DNA from: Actinomycetota bacterium
GTDB lineage: Bacteria; Actinomycetota; Actinomycetes; Nanopelagicales; Nanopelagicaceae
Length of the DNA: 31,120 nt
Assembly (NCBI GenBank): GCA_947380835.1
Contig: CANCSL010000010.1
Location: 1-31,120, forward strand
Direction of reading: 5' to 3'
Shown here: positions 1 to 8,440 of the stretch, piece after piece
How positions within the stretch are numbered: the stretch's first letter is position 1
Layout: the number at the start of each line of letters is the position of its first letter
Made by a program: the position numbers and the translations under genes
Notes under the pieces: generated by a model
Told to the model about the DNA's origin: nothing
Database searches by the model: none
What the model saw: only the letters and a program-made list of their open reading frames with translations

Positions 1-25
1 CAATGCGAGTTTACAGCTTTAATAC

Positions 26-1102
26 TTATTTATCGGGGTTGGGAACTGTTACATCGCGCACGAATGACTCGAGGTCATTGACCGACTGCAGGAATCCACG
101 CAGGGTGCGCAAGGTCGCACCAAGGTTGGTGAACTCTTCGACCTTCAAACCATCGGCGTCATACATCTTGCGAAATTCCGGCAAATTCTCCAGCATCGGA
201 TCCAGGATTCGCGGCGCGATCGGTTCTTCGACGCTGTTGAGATGTGGCTTGATGCCAGACTTATTAATGCGCACTTGCCATGCATAAGGAGGAGAAATAA
301 CCGCGTCTCCACCAATCAATTCGCTCCAGTGCATGTGATTGCGAAATGCGGCGGAGAGCAGGCGGGTTCGATATCCGCGCTCTTTATAAATCTTGTGGGC
401 GTTTTTGAAAACGGCAACGCCCGCCCATTCCATAACGCCGGGATCGATGGAAACTCCCGCCTTTTCGGCCGAGACTTTGACCCAATCATCTACGCGACCG
501 ACCATGATGGTGCAGACCGGACCCATCATCGAAATATCCAAGCCTTCGGCTTCGCGACGCTTTAAGCCGCGTTCAACTGCTTCGGCGACGGCAATGGTTT
601 GAGCCACAGAGAAGGAGACGGTGGCATTGATGCTCACGCCTCGATATGTCGCCTCTTCAAACGCAGCAATGGCTTCGGTAGTGACTGGAATCTTCACAAT
701 CATATTCTTAGCAAGGTGTGAGAATCCGACTGCTTGGGCTGCAAGAGCTTCGGCATCACGAAAATTGCGAGGATCGGTTTGAATCGAAAGTCGACCGTTC
801 TTGCCGTTGTATTTTTCAAATTCAGGTTCGAGTAATTTGGCGGCATTGATCGAAAGTTCTTTCACCATCGCCCAACCGATTTGGTCATCAGTGGCGGTGG
901 GATGAGCATGGGAATAATCCTTGATTCGCGAAACCCAATGCTCTTTATCTGCTTTAATCGCAGATAGGGCGATGACGGGGTTACATGTGGCGCCGACGAT
1001 GCCCCAGGTGAGAGCGTCTTTTAACTCTTTGGGGTCAGCCGAGTCATTCCACAAAACGGTCTGGGAATTTTCCTTCATATAAAGAAAAGGTGAATCCGAC
1101 AT
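26..1102 (-). CDS. transaldolase-family protein
   Basis: The 358-residue product is a class I aldolase of the transaldolase family. In the pentose phosphate pathway such enzymes move a dihydroxyacetone unit between sugar phosphates through a lysine Schiff base. The segment MIVKIPVT carries the expected Schiff-base lysine. The stretch around TCNPVIA near residue 40 matches the TSNP-type phosphate-loop region of the family, and SINATVSFS and the later GGD segment also fit. A ribosome site (GGAGG) lies about 8 bases before the ATG. It is the last gene of an operon with two sugar ABC permeases, 50 bp downstream of the second, so it may act on the imported sugar rather than serve as the housekeeping transaldolase. 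The family call is firm. The exact substrate is not: it could be a divergent aldolase of an uptake pathway. Confidence 0.85.
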   Translation of the reverse strand: MSDSPFLYMKENSQTVLWNDSADPKELKDALTWGIVGATCNPVIALSAIKADKEHWVSRIKDYSHAHPTATDDQIGWAMVKELSINAAKLLEPEFEKYNGKNGRLSIQTDPRNFRDAEALAAQAVGFSHLAKNMIVKIPVTTEAIAAFEEATYRGVSINATVSFSVAQTIAVAEAVERGLKRREAEGLDISMMGPVCTIMVGRVDDWVKVSAEKAGVSIDPGVMEWAGVAVFKNAHKIYKERGYRTRLLSAAFRNHMHWSELIGGDAVISPPYAWQVRINKSGIKPHLNSVEEPIAPRILDPMLENLPEFRKMYDADGLKVEEFTNLGATLRTLRGFLQSVNDLESFVRDVTVPNPDK

Positions 1103-1152
1103 CTCGCCTCCGTTCTTACTTTAACTGTGATTATCTTAAGGCAATTATCGGA

Positions 1153-1905
1153 TCAACCGGTTACTGCTCCGCTGAATATTCCTCGCTCGATGGAACGCTG
1201 TGAGAGTAGATAAAGCCCTATAGCCGGGATCAACATCAACAACCCGATAGTGGCCGTTCCTTTCCCATACAACAATTCCAGGCCGAGCGGTAAGGTCGAA
1301 TGTTCGGGAGCATTGAGCAATACCTTCGGCAATTGATAACTGTTCCAAAGATTGATAAATGAGAAGAAGGTAACGATTGACCACAGGGCTTTGGAGAGTG
1401 GAATTCCTAGGTGATAGAAAAGTCCCCAATCGCCCAAACCATCGATTCTGCCCATTCCCACGAGATCGCTCGGCATTGCCGAAGTGAAGTAGAGATAGGA
1501 AAGAAAGGCACCGAAAGGGTAATAAGAACTTGCGATGATCAGGCCGAGTATCGTGTCATTAAGGTGAATCCGATCAACTAATACATAAAGCGGCATAGCC
1601 ATCGCGGTGGTCGGAATGAGCATGGTAATTAAGGTCAGCACAATCATCGTTTTGCGAAACGGAATGTCGAGAATAGCCAAGACAAAGCCGCCCATAATGC
1701 TGGAAACCACTGTAAAAACCAGTGCAGCTGAAGTGAAAAATAGCGAATTTTTTACCCAGGCAAGGATTAATCCATCTTTAGAATTGAGAAAATCAAAGAT
1801 GGCACTCTTCAAGAGCCAGAGGAAAGGAAGAGTGACCGTAAAGGTAAGTACCCAAAGGGTGATTTTGATGAGTAGGGCGTTCTTAGATTCAGATGGATGA
1901 GTCAA
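1153..1905 (-). CDS. sugar ABC transporter permease, MalG/CUT1 type
   Basis: This 250-residue protein is an inner-membrane permease of a carbohydrate ABC importer (binding-protein-dependent, MalG type). It shows about six hydrophobic segments, beginning with one at residues 10-32. A cytoplasmic loop near residues 150-175 (GMGRIDGLGDW then GIPLSKA) corresponds to the EAA loop that contacts the ATPase, with the EAA triplet itself degenerate. The start is a TTG that overlaps the upstream permease stop as TTGA, preceded by AGAGGGGA. No ATPase or binding-protein gene is adjacent, so the transporter must borrow a shared MsmK-like ATPase or have its other parts elsewhere. Substrate unknown; the neighbouring transaldolase hints at a sugar or polyol. 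Confidence 0.85.
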   Translation of the reverse strand: MTHPSESKNALLIKITLWVLTFTVTLPFLWLLKSAIFDFLNSKDGLILAWVKNSLFFTSAALVFTVVSSIMGGFVLAILDIPFRKTMIVLTLITMLIPTTAMAMPLYVLVDRIHLNDTILGLIIASSYYPFGAFLSYLYFTSAMPSDLVGMGRIDGLGDWGLFYHLGIPLSKALWSIVTFFSFINLWNSYQLPKVLLNAPEHSTLPLGLELLYGKGTATIGLLMLIPAIGLYLLSQRSIERGIFSGAVTG

Positions 1906-2735
1906 TGACGTTCCCCTCTCTTCAAGAAATCGGTTTTCCAGACAAAGATGATTCCAAGGATGATATTTGGTACCAACATGTCTAGGGAGAGTGCAGTACC
2001 TCCCGCAAAATCGCCGGTACGGAATGCGTAACTGTATGCAACCTGACTTAGAGACCAGTCCGTAGTAAACCCAGTAGACATCAGCAGTGTCGGTTCGGTA
2101 TAGATTTGAATCGCACCAGCAACAAGCAAGATAGTCATGTAGCCGATGTAGCGACTAATCATGGGAAGCTTTATGCGCACGGCCAATTGCAGACGATTAC
2201 AGCCATCTACTCGTGCTGCTTCTAGAACTTCTTGCGAGATCGATCGAAGAGATCCGTACTGAATAACGATCCAACTTCCGATGCCGGTAGAAAATGAAAT
2301 TCCTCCAATGAGCCAGCGAATATTGCTGCCATTCCATTGGATATTTGGGCCTAAGAGCGAAGTCCAAATGAGAGTTGCAATTCCACCTGAAACGATTCCA
2401 GGAAGTAGGAAGATCAGCCGCATAAAAGTATTTCCGCGCATTGGTGTGGCATCAAGTAATAGCGAAACCGAAAGCACGACGATGATCATGGCTGGTACAA
2501 AGATCGCGAGCAGAAATGCGGTATGTGCCAGCGCTGGGATTACTCGAAAATCTCCCAAGATGCGGTAGATCGTTGTGTAGCTGCCTTTTGTATTTATCCA
2601 AGAAGGATTAGCCACTTCACGAATCGCCACGACTAACGGAATTAATCCACAAAAAAGCATCGCCGCAAAATAAGGAGCGAACATAAAAAGCGCTCCAGCT
2701 TTTGCTTTTCGCACTTTTTTCATCGTGGTATTCAT
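1902..2735 (-). CDS. sugar ABC transporter permease, MalF/CUT1 type
   Basis: Partner permease of the carbohydrate importer, about 277 residues with six membrane segments. It carries a clear EAA loop (EAARVDGCNRL...IKLP), the docking site for the ATP-binding subunit. The reading frame is open from a TTG at 2768, but the ATG at 2735, or the one at 2723 with AGGA upstream, gives a more typical short basic N-terminus before the first membrane helix, so I place the start at 2735. It is the first gene of the three-gene operon. Upstream lies tRNA-Ser(GCT) on the same strand, 65 bases away, so transcription could come from a promoter around CCTATAGG or read through from the tRNA. The binding protein and ATPase usually found with this gene are missing locally. 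Confidence 0.83.
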   Translation of the reverse strand: MNTTMKKVRKAKAGALFMFAPYFAAMLFCGLIPLVVAIREVANPSWINTKGSYTTIYRILGDFRVIPALAHTAFLLAIFVPAMIIVVLSVSLLLDATPMRGNTFMRLIFLLPGIVSGGIATLIWTSLLGPNIQWNGSNIRWLIGGISFSTGIGSWIVIQYGSLRSISQEVLEAARVDGCNRLQLAVRIKLPMISRYIGYMTILLVAGAIQIYTEPTLLMSTGFTTDWSLSQVAYSYAFRTGDFAGGTALSLDMLVPNIILGIIFVWKTDFLKRGERH

Positions 2736-2800
2736 CCTATAGGATTCGCCGTTTTGCATTGCGAGCAAGGTTGATCCAGATGAAGAGAATTGAACGTTGG

Positions 2801-2889
2801 CGGAGACGAGAGGATTTGAACCTCCGAACCCCTTTCGGGGTTACCTCATTAGCAGTGAGGCGCACTCGACCGGGCTATGCGACGTCTCC
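2801..2889 (-). tRNA. tRNA-Ser(GCT)
   Basis: The reverse strand folds as a class II tRNA: acceptor arms GGAGACG and CGTCTCC, discriminator G, an anticodon loop CTGCTAA (anticodon GCT, codons AGC/AGU), a long variable arm with the hairpin ACCCCGAAAGGGGT, and a T arm with GGTTCAAATCC. CCA is not encoded. A possible -10 element TAAACT is seen at 2902-2907, upstream on the same strand. Confidence 0.95.
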
Positions 2890-2939
2890 AAGTGTGGTGG
2901 AAGTTTACCTTCCAGCGAGCGCCTTCTCCTACCGTTCGT

Positions 2940-2945
2940 TACATT
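2940..2945 (+). promoter_or_regulatory. -10 box, leaderless promoter of mycoredoxin
   Basis: TACATT is followed by exactly six bases and then the GTG start at 2952, the geometry expected when transcription begins at the start codon. There is no Shine-Dalgarno sequence. The same arrangement recurs at five other genes in this window. Confidence 0.5.
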
Positions 2946-2951
2946 GTGACC

Positions 2952-3206
2952 GTGAGCACCGCGTCCATAACCATGTACAGCACCACCTGGTGCGGCTATT
3001 GCAAACGCCTCAAGCGTCAGTTGGATGACATCGGAATCCCTTATGCCGAGATCAATATTGAAGAGGTCGAAGGCGCCGCCGCCATAGTTGAGGCCGCCAA
3101 CGGCGGAAACCAGACCGTTCCCACCTTGGTTTTTGCAGATGGCAGCACTTTGACCAACCCTTCCGCCGTTCAAGTACGGGACAAGCTCTCCACCCTTTCC
3201 GCCTGA
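2952..3206 (+). CDS. mrx1: mycoredoxin-1 (glutaredoxin-like)
   Basis: Small cytosolic thioredoxin-fold oxidoreductase that, in actinobacteria, reduces mixed disulfides with mycothiol and so does the work of glutaredoxin. The active site WCGYC lies near residue 10, and the segments TVPT and FADGSTLTNPS match Mycobacterium Mrx1 closely as I remember it. I chose the GTG at 2952 because the resulting 84-residue product has the length of Mrx1 and the start sits six bases after a TACATT box. The GTG at 2946 would add two residues, and the ATG at 2973 would cut into the first beta strand. It stands alone between tRNA-Ser and pepP. It implies that the organism makes mycothiol, whose genes are not in this window. 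Confidence 0.92.
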   Translation: MSTASITMYSTTWCGYCKRLKRQLDDIGIPYAEINIEEVEGAAAIVEAANGGNQTVPTLVFADGSTLTNPSAVQVRDKLSTLSA

Positions 3207-3265
3207 GACTGGTCACAACCTCATTTCGTCCTATTTGTCTGTCGAAACCTGTCAGAGACCCAAAG

Positions 3266-3271
3266 TAGGCT
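3266..3271 (+). promoter_or_regulatory. -10 box, leaderless promoter of pepP
   Basis: TAGGCT, then six bases, then the ATG at 3278. No ribosome-binding site precedes the ATG. No convincing -35 element is visible. Confidence 0.5.
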
Positions 3272-3277
3272 CGCCCC

Positions 3278-4714
3278 ATGAATGAAGAAGAGGGCACCCG
3301 AACCCACGACATTCCCACCGCTGAACTCCTCACCGAGTTTATGAAGCAAGGTTGGGCTCCATCTCCCTTGGAAGGCGTATCTCCTTCGCGCGTTGTTCCT
3401 TTTTGCGCGACACGACGAGCTGTGTTGTCCGCTAAGTACCTAGGTATTCGGTTGGTGCTCCCAGCCGGCTCGGCCAAGGTGCGTAGTAATGACACTGATT
3501 ATCGATTCCGTGCGCATTCTGCGTTTTCATATTTCACCGGGATCACTGGGTCTGACGCCCTGCCCGATTCGGTATTAGTCCTAGAGCCAAACGATGCTGG
3601 CCATGAAGCTTTACTTTTTGTTCACCCTCGATCACCTCGCGACACTGACGAGTTCTATAAGAATGCTAAACATGGTGAATTCTGGGTAGGTCGGCGTATG
3701 ACCGTTGATGAGACCGAAACCAAGTACGGAATTTCAGTTCGCCACATTGAAACCCTCGGTGAATTTTTAGCCGACGAAAAAGAGGCTCTCGTCATTCGCG
3801 GCGAGGATCGCGCTGTCGACAAGAAGGTTGAAAAGCGCAAGAAGAAGGAAGAAGACTTCGCCAGCGTCGTTTCAGCGATGCGCCTGGTAAAAGATGAATT
3901 TGAAATCGCAGAGATGCAAAAAGCGATTGATGCAACAAATCGTGGCTTTGCCGACATGGTTCGAGTTCTGCCTGCCGCTACATCTGTAGCCCGCGGTGAG
4001 AGAGTTATCGAGGCTGCATTCTTCGGCCGCGCTCGCCTAGAAGGAAATGACATTGGGTATGACACCATCGCTGCGTCCGGTTCGCATGCTTGCATCTTGC
4101 ACTGGATCCGCAACGATGGCGATGTTCTGCCTGGCGATTTGATTTTGATCGACGCTGGTGTCGAAGTTGAATCTCTGTACACCGCAGATATCACTCGCAC
4201 CCTGCCTATCAATGGAAAATTCAGCCCAGAGCAACGCAAGATCTACACCTTGGTTTACGAGGCACAAAAGGCTGGCTTTGCCGCAGTAAAGCCCGGTGCC
4301 AGTTTCCGCGATTTCCATAACGCGGCTCAAAAGGTTTTGGCTGAAGGACTTGCCGAAATGGGTGTCTTGCCGATTTCTGCCGAAGAATCCCTAAAGCCCG
4401 AGGCTGGACTTCACCGTCGTTGGACTGTGCACGGCACTGGCCATATGTTGGGCATCGATGTGCACGACTGCTCGCATGCACGTAAGGAGCAGTATGCCGA
4501 AGGCATTTTAGAAGCCGGGATGATCCTTACCGTCGAACCCGGAATTTATATTCACCCCGATGACGAGCTCTTCCCAGCCGAATACCGCGGGATTGGCGTC
4601 CGGATCGAAGATGATGTTTTGGTGACCGAGACCGGTTGTCGCGTATTAAGCCAAGCTCTTCCCAGCCACCCAGACGAAGTTGAAGTCTGGATGTCTAACC
4701 TGCAACGAAGTTAA
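3278..4714 (+). CDS. pepP: Xaa-Pro aminopeptidase
   Basis: Cytosolic dimetal peptidase (M24B) that removes an N-terminal residue next to proline. The 478 residues comprise the N-terminal creatinase-like domain (about 35-190) and the pita-bread catalytic domain (about 200-465). All five metal ligands are visible: D292 in LILIDAG, D304 in TADITRT, H389 in HGTGHMLG, E420 in TVEPGIY and E444 in GVRIEDD. The length is usual for actinobacterial PepP. A charged Lys/Glu-rich linker (about 180-193) separates the domains. Its stop lies only three bases from the stop of the convergent crcB gene, so the two transcripts must overlap at their 3' ends. It appears to be transcribed alone from a leaderless promoter. 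Confidence 0.95.
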   Translation: MNEEEGTRTHDIPTAELLTEFMKQGWAPSPLEGVSPSRVVPFCATRRAVLSAKYLGIRLVLPAGSAKVRSNDTDYRFRAHSAFSYFTGITGSDALPDSVLVLEPNDAGHEALLFVHPRSPRDTDEFYKNAKHGEFWVGRRMTVDETETKYGISVRHIETLGEFLADEKEALVIRGEDRAVDKKVEKRKKKEEDFASVVSAMRLVKDEFEIAEMQKAIDATNRGFADMVRVLPAATSVARGERVIEAAFFGRARLEGNDIGYDTIAASGSHACILHWIRNDGDVLPGDLILIDAGVEVESLYTADITRTLPINGKFSPEQRKIYTLVYEAQKAGFAAVKPGASFRDFHNAAQKVLAEGLAEMGVLPISAEESLKPEAGLHRRWTVHGTGHMLGIDVHDCSHARKEQYAEGILEAGMILTVEPGIYIHPDDELFPAEYRGIGVRIEDDVLVTETGCRVLSQALPSHPDEVEVWMSNLQRS

Positions 4715-4717
4715 TTC

Positions 4718-5056
4718 TTAGAAGGCATTCCCCAGCGCTGCTGCGGCGATGCCCAGAACTAACGTCAGCAATAAGTATCCCCAGGCTTGAGCGTGCTGCT
4801 TCTTTTCAAATAGCTCATGTGTTTCTACCGCGAATGTGGACCAAGTTGTAAAGGCGCCGGCAAATCCTGTGCCAATTATCAAGAACGAATTCTTGCCTGA
4901 ATTAATGACCAAACCAAGAACGAACGAGCCCAACACATTGATCAAAAGGGTTTCCAACGGCATTAAACGCGAGTGCATCTTCTTGATCGCTTGATCCGTT
5001 ACGTAACGCGCCGGCGCACCAATGCCAGCACCGAGTGCCACAAGTAACGCTCTCAT
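4718..5056 (-). CDS. crcB: CrcB/Fluc fluoride channel subunit, second copy
   Basis: Small membrane protein (112 residues, four hydrophobic helices) of the Fluc family, which exports fluoride as a dual-topology dimer. It has the N-terminal GAGIGAPARY motif, the NVLGSF segment of helix 2 and GFAGAFTTWSTF in helix 3, which holds the conserved Phe/Thr/Ser pore residues. The ATG overlaps the stop of the upstream crcB as ATGA, so translation is coupled. Two different crcB genes in tandem normally encode the two halves of a heterodimeric channel with opposite topology. It is the last gene of the sdh-holin-crcB operon. No crcB/fluoride riboswitch is evident upstream. Confidence 0.92.
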   Translation of the reverse strand: MRALLVALGAGIGAPARYVTDQAIKKMHSRLMPLETLLINVLGSFVLGLVINSGKNSFLIIGTGFAGAFTTWSTFAVETHELFEKKQHAQAWGYLLLTLVLGIAAAALGNAF

Positions 5057-5430
5057 TTCTTCACTAACTTGGTTCGGTAGATTTCGTTGACGGCGAAGAT
5101 CAAAAGATATGTGCCCACCAATGAAGCGAGCGCGTAGGCAATTGCAGAATTAATTTTGCCATCGTTGAAATACTGATCCATCTTCACCGCGAAAGCTGAA
5201 TAGGTAGTAAAGCCGCCACAGAAACCAGCGCCGAGCGCTGGACGCCACCACCATTGCGGAGATTTGTGGGTTTTAATAACAATAAGAAGTATCGCTAGTA
5301 AGACTGATCCTATGTAGTTAACAAGAAGTGTGGCCCACGGAAATCCACGGTCGGGCATGCCAAGCGAAAGTGACCAGCGGGCGAGTGAACCAACGATTCC
5401 GCCGAGTGAGACAACAAGAACTTTTTTCAG
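5053..5430 (-). CDS. crcB: CrcB/Fluc fluoride channel subunit, first copy, probable CTG start
   Basis: First of two tandem Fluc fluoride-channel genes. The first standard start codon in the frame (ATG at 5358) would drop the family's N-terminal helix. Reading upstream gives KKVLVVSLGGIVGSLARW, which is the canonical CrcB N-terminus (GGxxGxxxRW). The frame closes at a TAG a short way upstream and holds no ATG, GTG or TTG before position 5358. The CTG at 5430-5428 overlaps the stop of the upstream gene as CTGA, exactly like the ATGA, GTGA and TTGA junctions elsewhere in the window. I therefore call a 125-residue protein starting at CTG by reinitiation. VNYIGS and GFCGGFTTYSAF are the channel motifs. 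An ATG-started short form cannot be excluded, but it would lack helix 1. Confidence 0.85.
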   Translation of the reverse strand: MKKVLVVSLGGIVGSLARWSLSLGMPDRGFPWATLLVNYIGSVLLAILLIVIKTHKSPQWWWRPALGAGFCGGFTTYSAFAVKMDQYFNDGKINSAIAYALASLVGTYLLIFAVNEIYRTKLVKK

Positions 5431-5780
5431 CGCAGCGGTCGCTTTACGAAAGAGCGATTTAAAATGGATGAGATCAGGCTAATCACTAACGAACCAAAGA
5501 GGGCAGACCAGAAGTTTTTGACATCTAGCGCTGTGCTCCAACGAGCGGTCAACATCAACATCGCGGCATTGATAACGATGCTGAAGAAGCCAAAGGTGAG
5601 AAGAACAAAGGGAAAGGTCATGATCTTGAGAAAAGATCCCAAGAAGCTATTGATGAGGCCTAGCAATAACGCCACCCAGAGAAACTTCCAGGCACCACCA
5701 TGAACGGTGATGCCAGGAACAAGAGCAGTTGCGACCCAGACTGATAGAGCAAGAATTCCCCAACGAGCGAGTAGTTTCAT
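5427..5780 (-). CDS. phage holin family 4 / YvlD-like membrane protein
   Basis: Membrane protein of 117 residues with four hydrophobic segments (about 5-22, 30-48, 55-78, 90-110). The pattern GLINSFLG and the Phe/Pro-rich third helix are typical of the phage_holin_4_2 family (YvlD-like), a chromosomal family of unknown role despite its name. It starts three bases after the sdhB stop and its own stop overlaps the CTG start of crcB, so it belongs to the sdh operon. There are no lysis genes nearby, so it is not part of a prophage. Confidence 0.75.
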   Translation of the reverse strand: MKLLARWGILALSVWVATALVPGITVHGGAWKFLWVALLLGLINSFLGSFLKIMTFPFVLLTFGFFSIVINAAMLMLTARWSTALDVKNFWSALFGSLVISLISSILNRSFVKRPLR

Positions 5781-5783
5781 GCC

Positions 5784-6545
5784 TTAGAGGATACCGTCAC
5801 GCTTTCTGATTTTGGAGCCCAACCAGCGTGCAGGATCGTATTTCACGTCTACAACGCGCTCTTTCATCGGAATGATGGCGTTATCGGTGATGCGAATGTG
5901 CTCTGGGCAGACTTCGGTACAGCATTTCGTGATGTTGCACATTCCCAAGCCATGCTCTTCTTGAGCTTTCTGCTTGCGGTTACGCAACATATCCAATGGG
6001 TGCATATCGAGTTCGGCGATACGGATGAAGAAACGAGGCCCAGCAAAGGACTTCTTGTTCTCTTCGTGATCGCGAATAACGTGGCAAGTATCTTGGCATA
6101 GGAAGCATTCGATGCACTTACGGAATTCCTGGCTGCGTTCTACGTCGACCTGCGCCATGCGAGCTTCACCGGGCTTGAGATCGGCAGGGGCTTCATACGC
6201 TGGAATCTCCATCGCCTTCTTGTAGTTAAAGGAAACGTCAGTGACCAGATCCTTAATAACTGGGAATGCGCGCAAAGGTGTGAGAGTAATTGTCTCTTCT
6301 TCCTCAAAGCTGGCGACCTGAGTCATGCAAGCAAGTCGGGGCTTACCGTTGATCTCCATCGAGCAAGATCCACATTTTCCAGCCTTGCAGTTCCAGCGAA
6401 CTGCCAAGTCATTCATCTGCTCGGCTTGAACGCGGTGGATGACATCGAGAACAACTTCGCCCTCATTGGCATCTACTGTGACGTTTTGCAATCCACCATC
6501 AGTGGAATTACCGCGCCAGATGCGGAGATTAAGTTTGCGGGCCAT
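5784..6545 (-). CDS. sdhB: succinate dehydrogenase iron-sulfur subunit
   Basis: Electron-transfer subunit (253 residues) of succinate:quinone oxidoreductase, on the cytoplasmic face of the membrane. The N-terminal ferredoxin domain binds [2Fe-2S] through C53, C58, C61 and C73 (CKAGKCGSC ... AC). The C-terminal domain has CIECFLCQDTC and CNITKCCTEVCPEH for the other clusters. The ATG overlaps the last base of the sdhA stop (TAATG), so it is coupled. The closest family I recognise is mycobacterial Sdh1 (Rv0247c type) rather than the Sdh2 type. Confidence 0.95.
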   Translation of the reverse strand: MARKLNLRIWRGNSTDGGLQNVTVDANEGEVVLDVIHRVQAEQMNDLAVRWNCKAGKCGSCSMEINGKPRLACMTQVASFEEEETITLTPLRAFPVIKDLVTDVSFNYKKAMEIPAYEAPADLKPGEARMAQVDVERSQEFRKCIECFLCQDTCHVIRDHEENKKSFAGPRFFIRIAELDMHPLDMLRNRKQKAQEEHGLGMCNITKCCTEVCPEHIRITDNAIIPMKERVVDVKYDPARWLGSKIRKRDGIL

Positions 6546-8431
6546 TAGTTGGAACCACCCTTCGAAATTTCTTCCGGTGTCATGTATTTCTCGAGTTCGT
6601 GAACATCAAAGAGGTCAAAGAGTTCCTTTGGCAGCATAGGCAGCTTTTGGGATTTCACATTGACCTGGTTGCCATCGAAGGAACTGATGTGGTTGATCTG
6701 GCGCCAGTTGGGGTTCATGCCTGGGAAATCATCGCGAGTATGTCCACCACGAGATTCTTCTCGAAGAAGTGCCGACTTGGCTGTGCTCTCGGCGACCAAC
6801 AACATATTATCGAGGTCGAAGATCAAGTGGAAGCCAGGGTTGAATTGGCGATCACCAGAGACAGTCACATTGGCTGCGCGCTTACGGATGTCGGCAATCT
6901 TGGCGATTGCGCTTTCGATTTCGGTGCGGGTACGAATGATTCCCACCAAATTGTGAGTGACTTCTTGAAGCTCTTGATGCAAGGAGTAAGGATTTTCGCC
7001 ACCTGTTTGAGCAAAAGGCTTCTCAATCTTTTCAGCCGCACTCTTGATAGTGGCGTCATTGACTGGGTTGGCGCCATTCTTCTTTACGTAATCGACAGCA
7101 CCGATACCAGCGCGACGACCGAATACCAAGAGATCTGAAAGTGAATTACCACCAAGGCGATTGGAACCGTGCATACCACCAGCAACTTCACCAGCAGCAA
7201 AAAGACCAGGTACGCCAACAGCGGCAGCAGAATCAGGATCTACTTCGACCCCACCCATGACGTAGTGGCACGTTGGTCCAACTTCCATCGCTTCTTTGGT
7301 GATGTCTACACCGGCAAGTTCATAGAACTGATGCCACATGGATGGCAACTTCTTTTTAATAACATCTGAAGGAAGACGCTTGGAAACATCCAAGAAAACT
7401 CCACCGTGTTCGGTACCGCGACCAGCTTTAACTTCAGAGTTAATGGCACGGGCAACTTCATCGCGAGGAAGAAGTTCTGGTGGGCGGCGATTATTGGCCT
7501 GATCGTTATACCAACGATCTGCTTCGGCTTCGTTATCTGCGTACTTGTCCTTAAATACATCTGGAATGTAATTGAACATGAAGCGAATACCGTCGGTGTT
7601 GGTCAATACGCCACCATCACCACGAACAGATTCAGTAACGAGCAAACCACGAACTGAAGGTGGCCAGACCATTCCCGTTGGGTGGAATTGCAAGAATTCC
7701 ATATCGACGAGATTGCCGCCGGCCTTCAGTGCTAAGGCGTGACCGTCGCCGGTACCTTCCCAAGAGTTAGAAGTAATTTTGAAGGTTTTTCCAACGCCGC
7801 CTGTAGCAAGAACCACTGCGGGTGCTTCGAAGAGAACTTCTTTGCCAGATTCGCGCCAGTATCCATACGCACCTGAAACCTTGCCATTGTCTTTCAAGAT
7901 ATCGGTGATGGTTAATTCTGCGAAGACTTTGATGAAGCTTTCGGCGTCACCATGATCGCGTGCATCTTTTTGTTGCAAAGCAACAATGCGTTGTTGCATG
8001 GTGCGAATGAGTTCTAGGCCAGTACGGTCGCCGACGTGTGCCAAGCGAGGATATTCGTGGCCACCAAAGTTACGTTGGGAAATCTTTCCTTCTTTGGTGC
8101 GGTCAAAGAGAGCGCCCCATACTTCTAATTCCCATACGCGTTCTGGTGCTTCTTTGGCGTGGAGTTCGGCCATGCGATAGTGATTAAGGAACTTGCCTCC
8201 GCGCATGGTGTCACGGAAGTGGACCATCCAGTTATCGCTCTCATTAACGTTACCCATGGAAGCAGCAACGCCACCTTCAGCCATAACAGTGTGGGCCTTG
8301 CCAAATAGAGACTTACAAATGATGGCGACTTTGAGACCGGCTTCGCGCGCTTCAACAGCTGCACGCAAACCTGCACCGCCGGCACCAATAACAAGAATGT
8401 CGTACTTGTGTCGTTCGATTGAATTAGTCAT
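6545..8431 (-). CDS. sdhA: succinate dehydrogenase flavoprotein subunit
   Basis: Catalytic subunit (628 residues) that oxidises succinate to fumarate in the TCA cycle, or the reverse. The FAD-binding Rossmann motif VIGAGGAGLRAA starts near residue 14. H47 in FGKAHTVMAEGG is the expected covalent FAD attachment site. The substrate region shows HPTGM, and further on the RGDGG, HYVMGG and GSNRLGGNSL segments of the capping and FAD domains. The order anchor-flavoprotein-iron-sulfur and the size match the actinobacterial Sdh1 operon. It begins nine bases after the anchor gene. The direction of reaction in vivo cannot be read from the sequence. Confidence 0.96.
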   Translation of the reverse strand: MTNSIERHKYDILVIGAGGAGLRAAVEAREAGLKVAIICKSLFGKAHTVMAEGGVAASMGNVNESDNWMVHFRDTMRGGKFLNHYRMAELHAKEAPERVWELEVWGALFDRTKEGKISQRNFGGHEYPRLAHVGDRTGLELIRTMQQRIVALQQKDARDHGDAESFIKVFAELTITDILKDNGKVSGAYGYWRESGKEVLFEAPAVVLATGGVGKTFKITSNSWEGTGDGHALALKAGGNLVDMEFLQFHPTGMVWPPSVRGLLVTESVRGDGGVLTNTDGIRFMFNYIPDVFKDKYADNEAEADRWYNDQANNRRPPELLPRDEVARAINSEVKAGRGTEHGGVFLDVSKRLPSDVIKKKLPSMWHQFYELAGVDITKEAMEVGPTCHYVMGGVEVDPDSAAAVGVPGLFAAGEVAGGMHGSNRLGGNSLSDLLVFGRRAGIGAVDYVKKNGANPVNDATIKSAAEKIEKPFAQTGGENPYSLHQELQEVTHNLVGIIRTRTEIESAIAKIADIRKRAANVTVSGDRQFNPGFHLIFDLDNMLLVAESTAKSALLREESRGGHTRDDFPGMNPNWRQINHISSFDGNQVNVKSQKLPMLPKELFDLFDVHELEKYMTPEEISKGGSN

Positions 8432-8440
8432 GGTGCTCGC

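Noticed and set aside
3052..3495. 147-codon reverse frame over mycoredoxin and the pepP start
   Set aside because: It lies opposite two confident genes and its product is Arg/Trp-rich with no family features.
5427..5780. Prophage holin
   Set aside because: The family is chromosomal despite its name, and no lysis, capsid or integrase genes surround it.
6599..7138. 179-codon forward open frame opposite sdhA
   Set aside because: It is the mirror of sdhA, which has every family motif; the forward product shows no recognisable domain.
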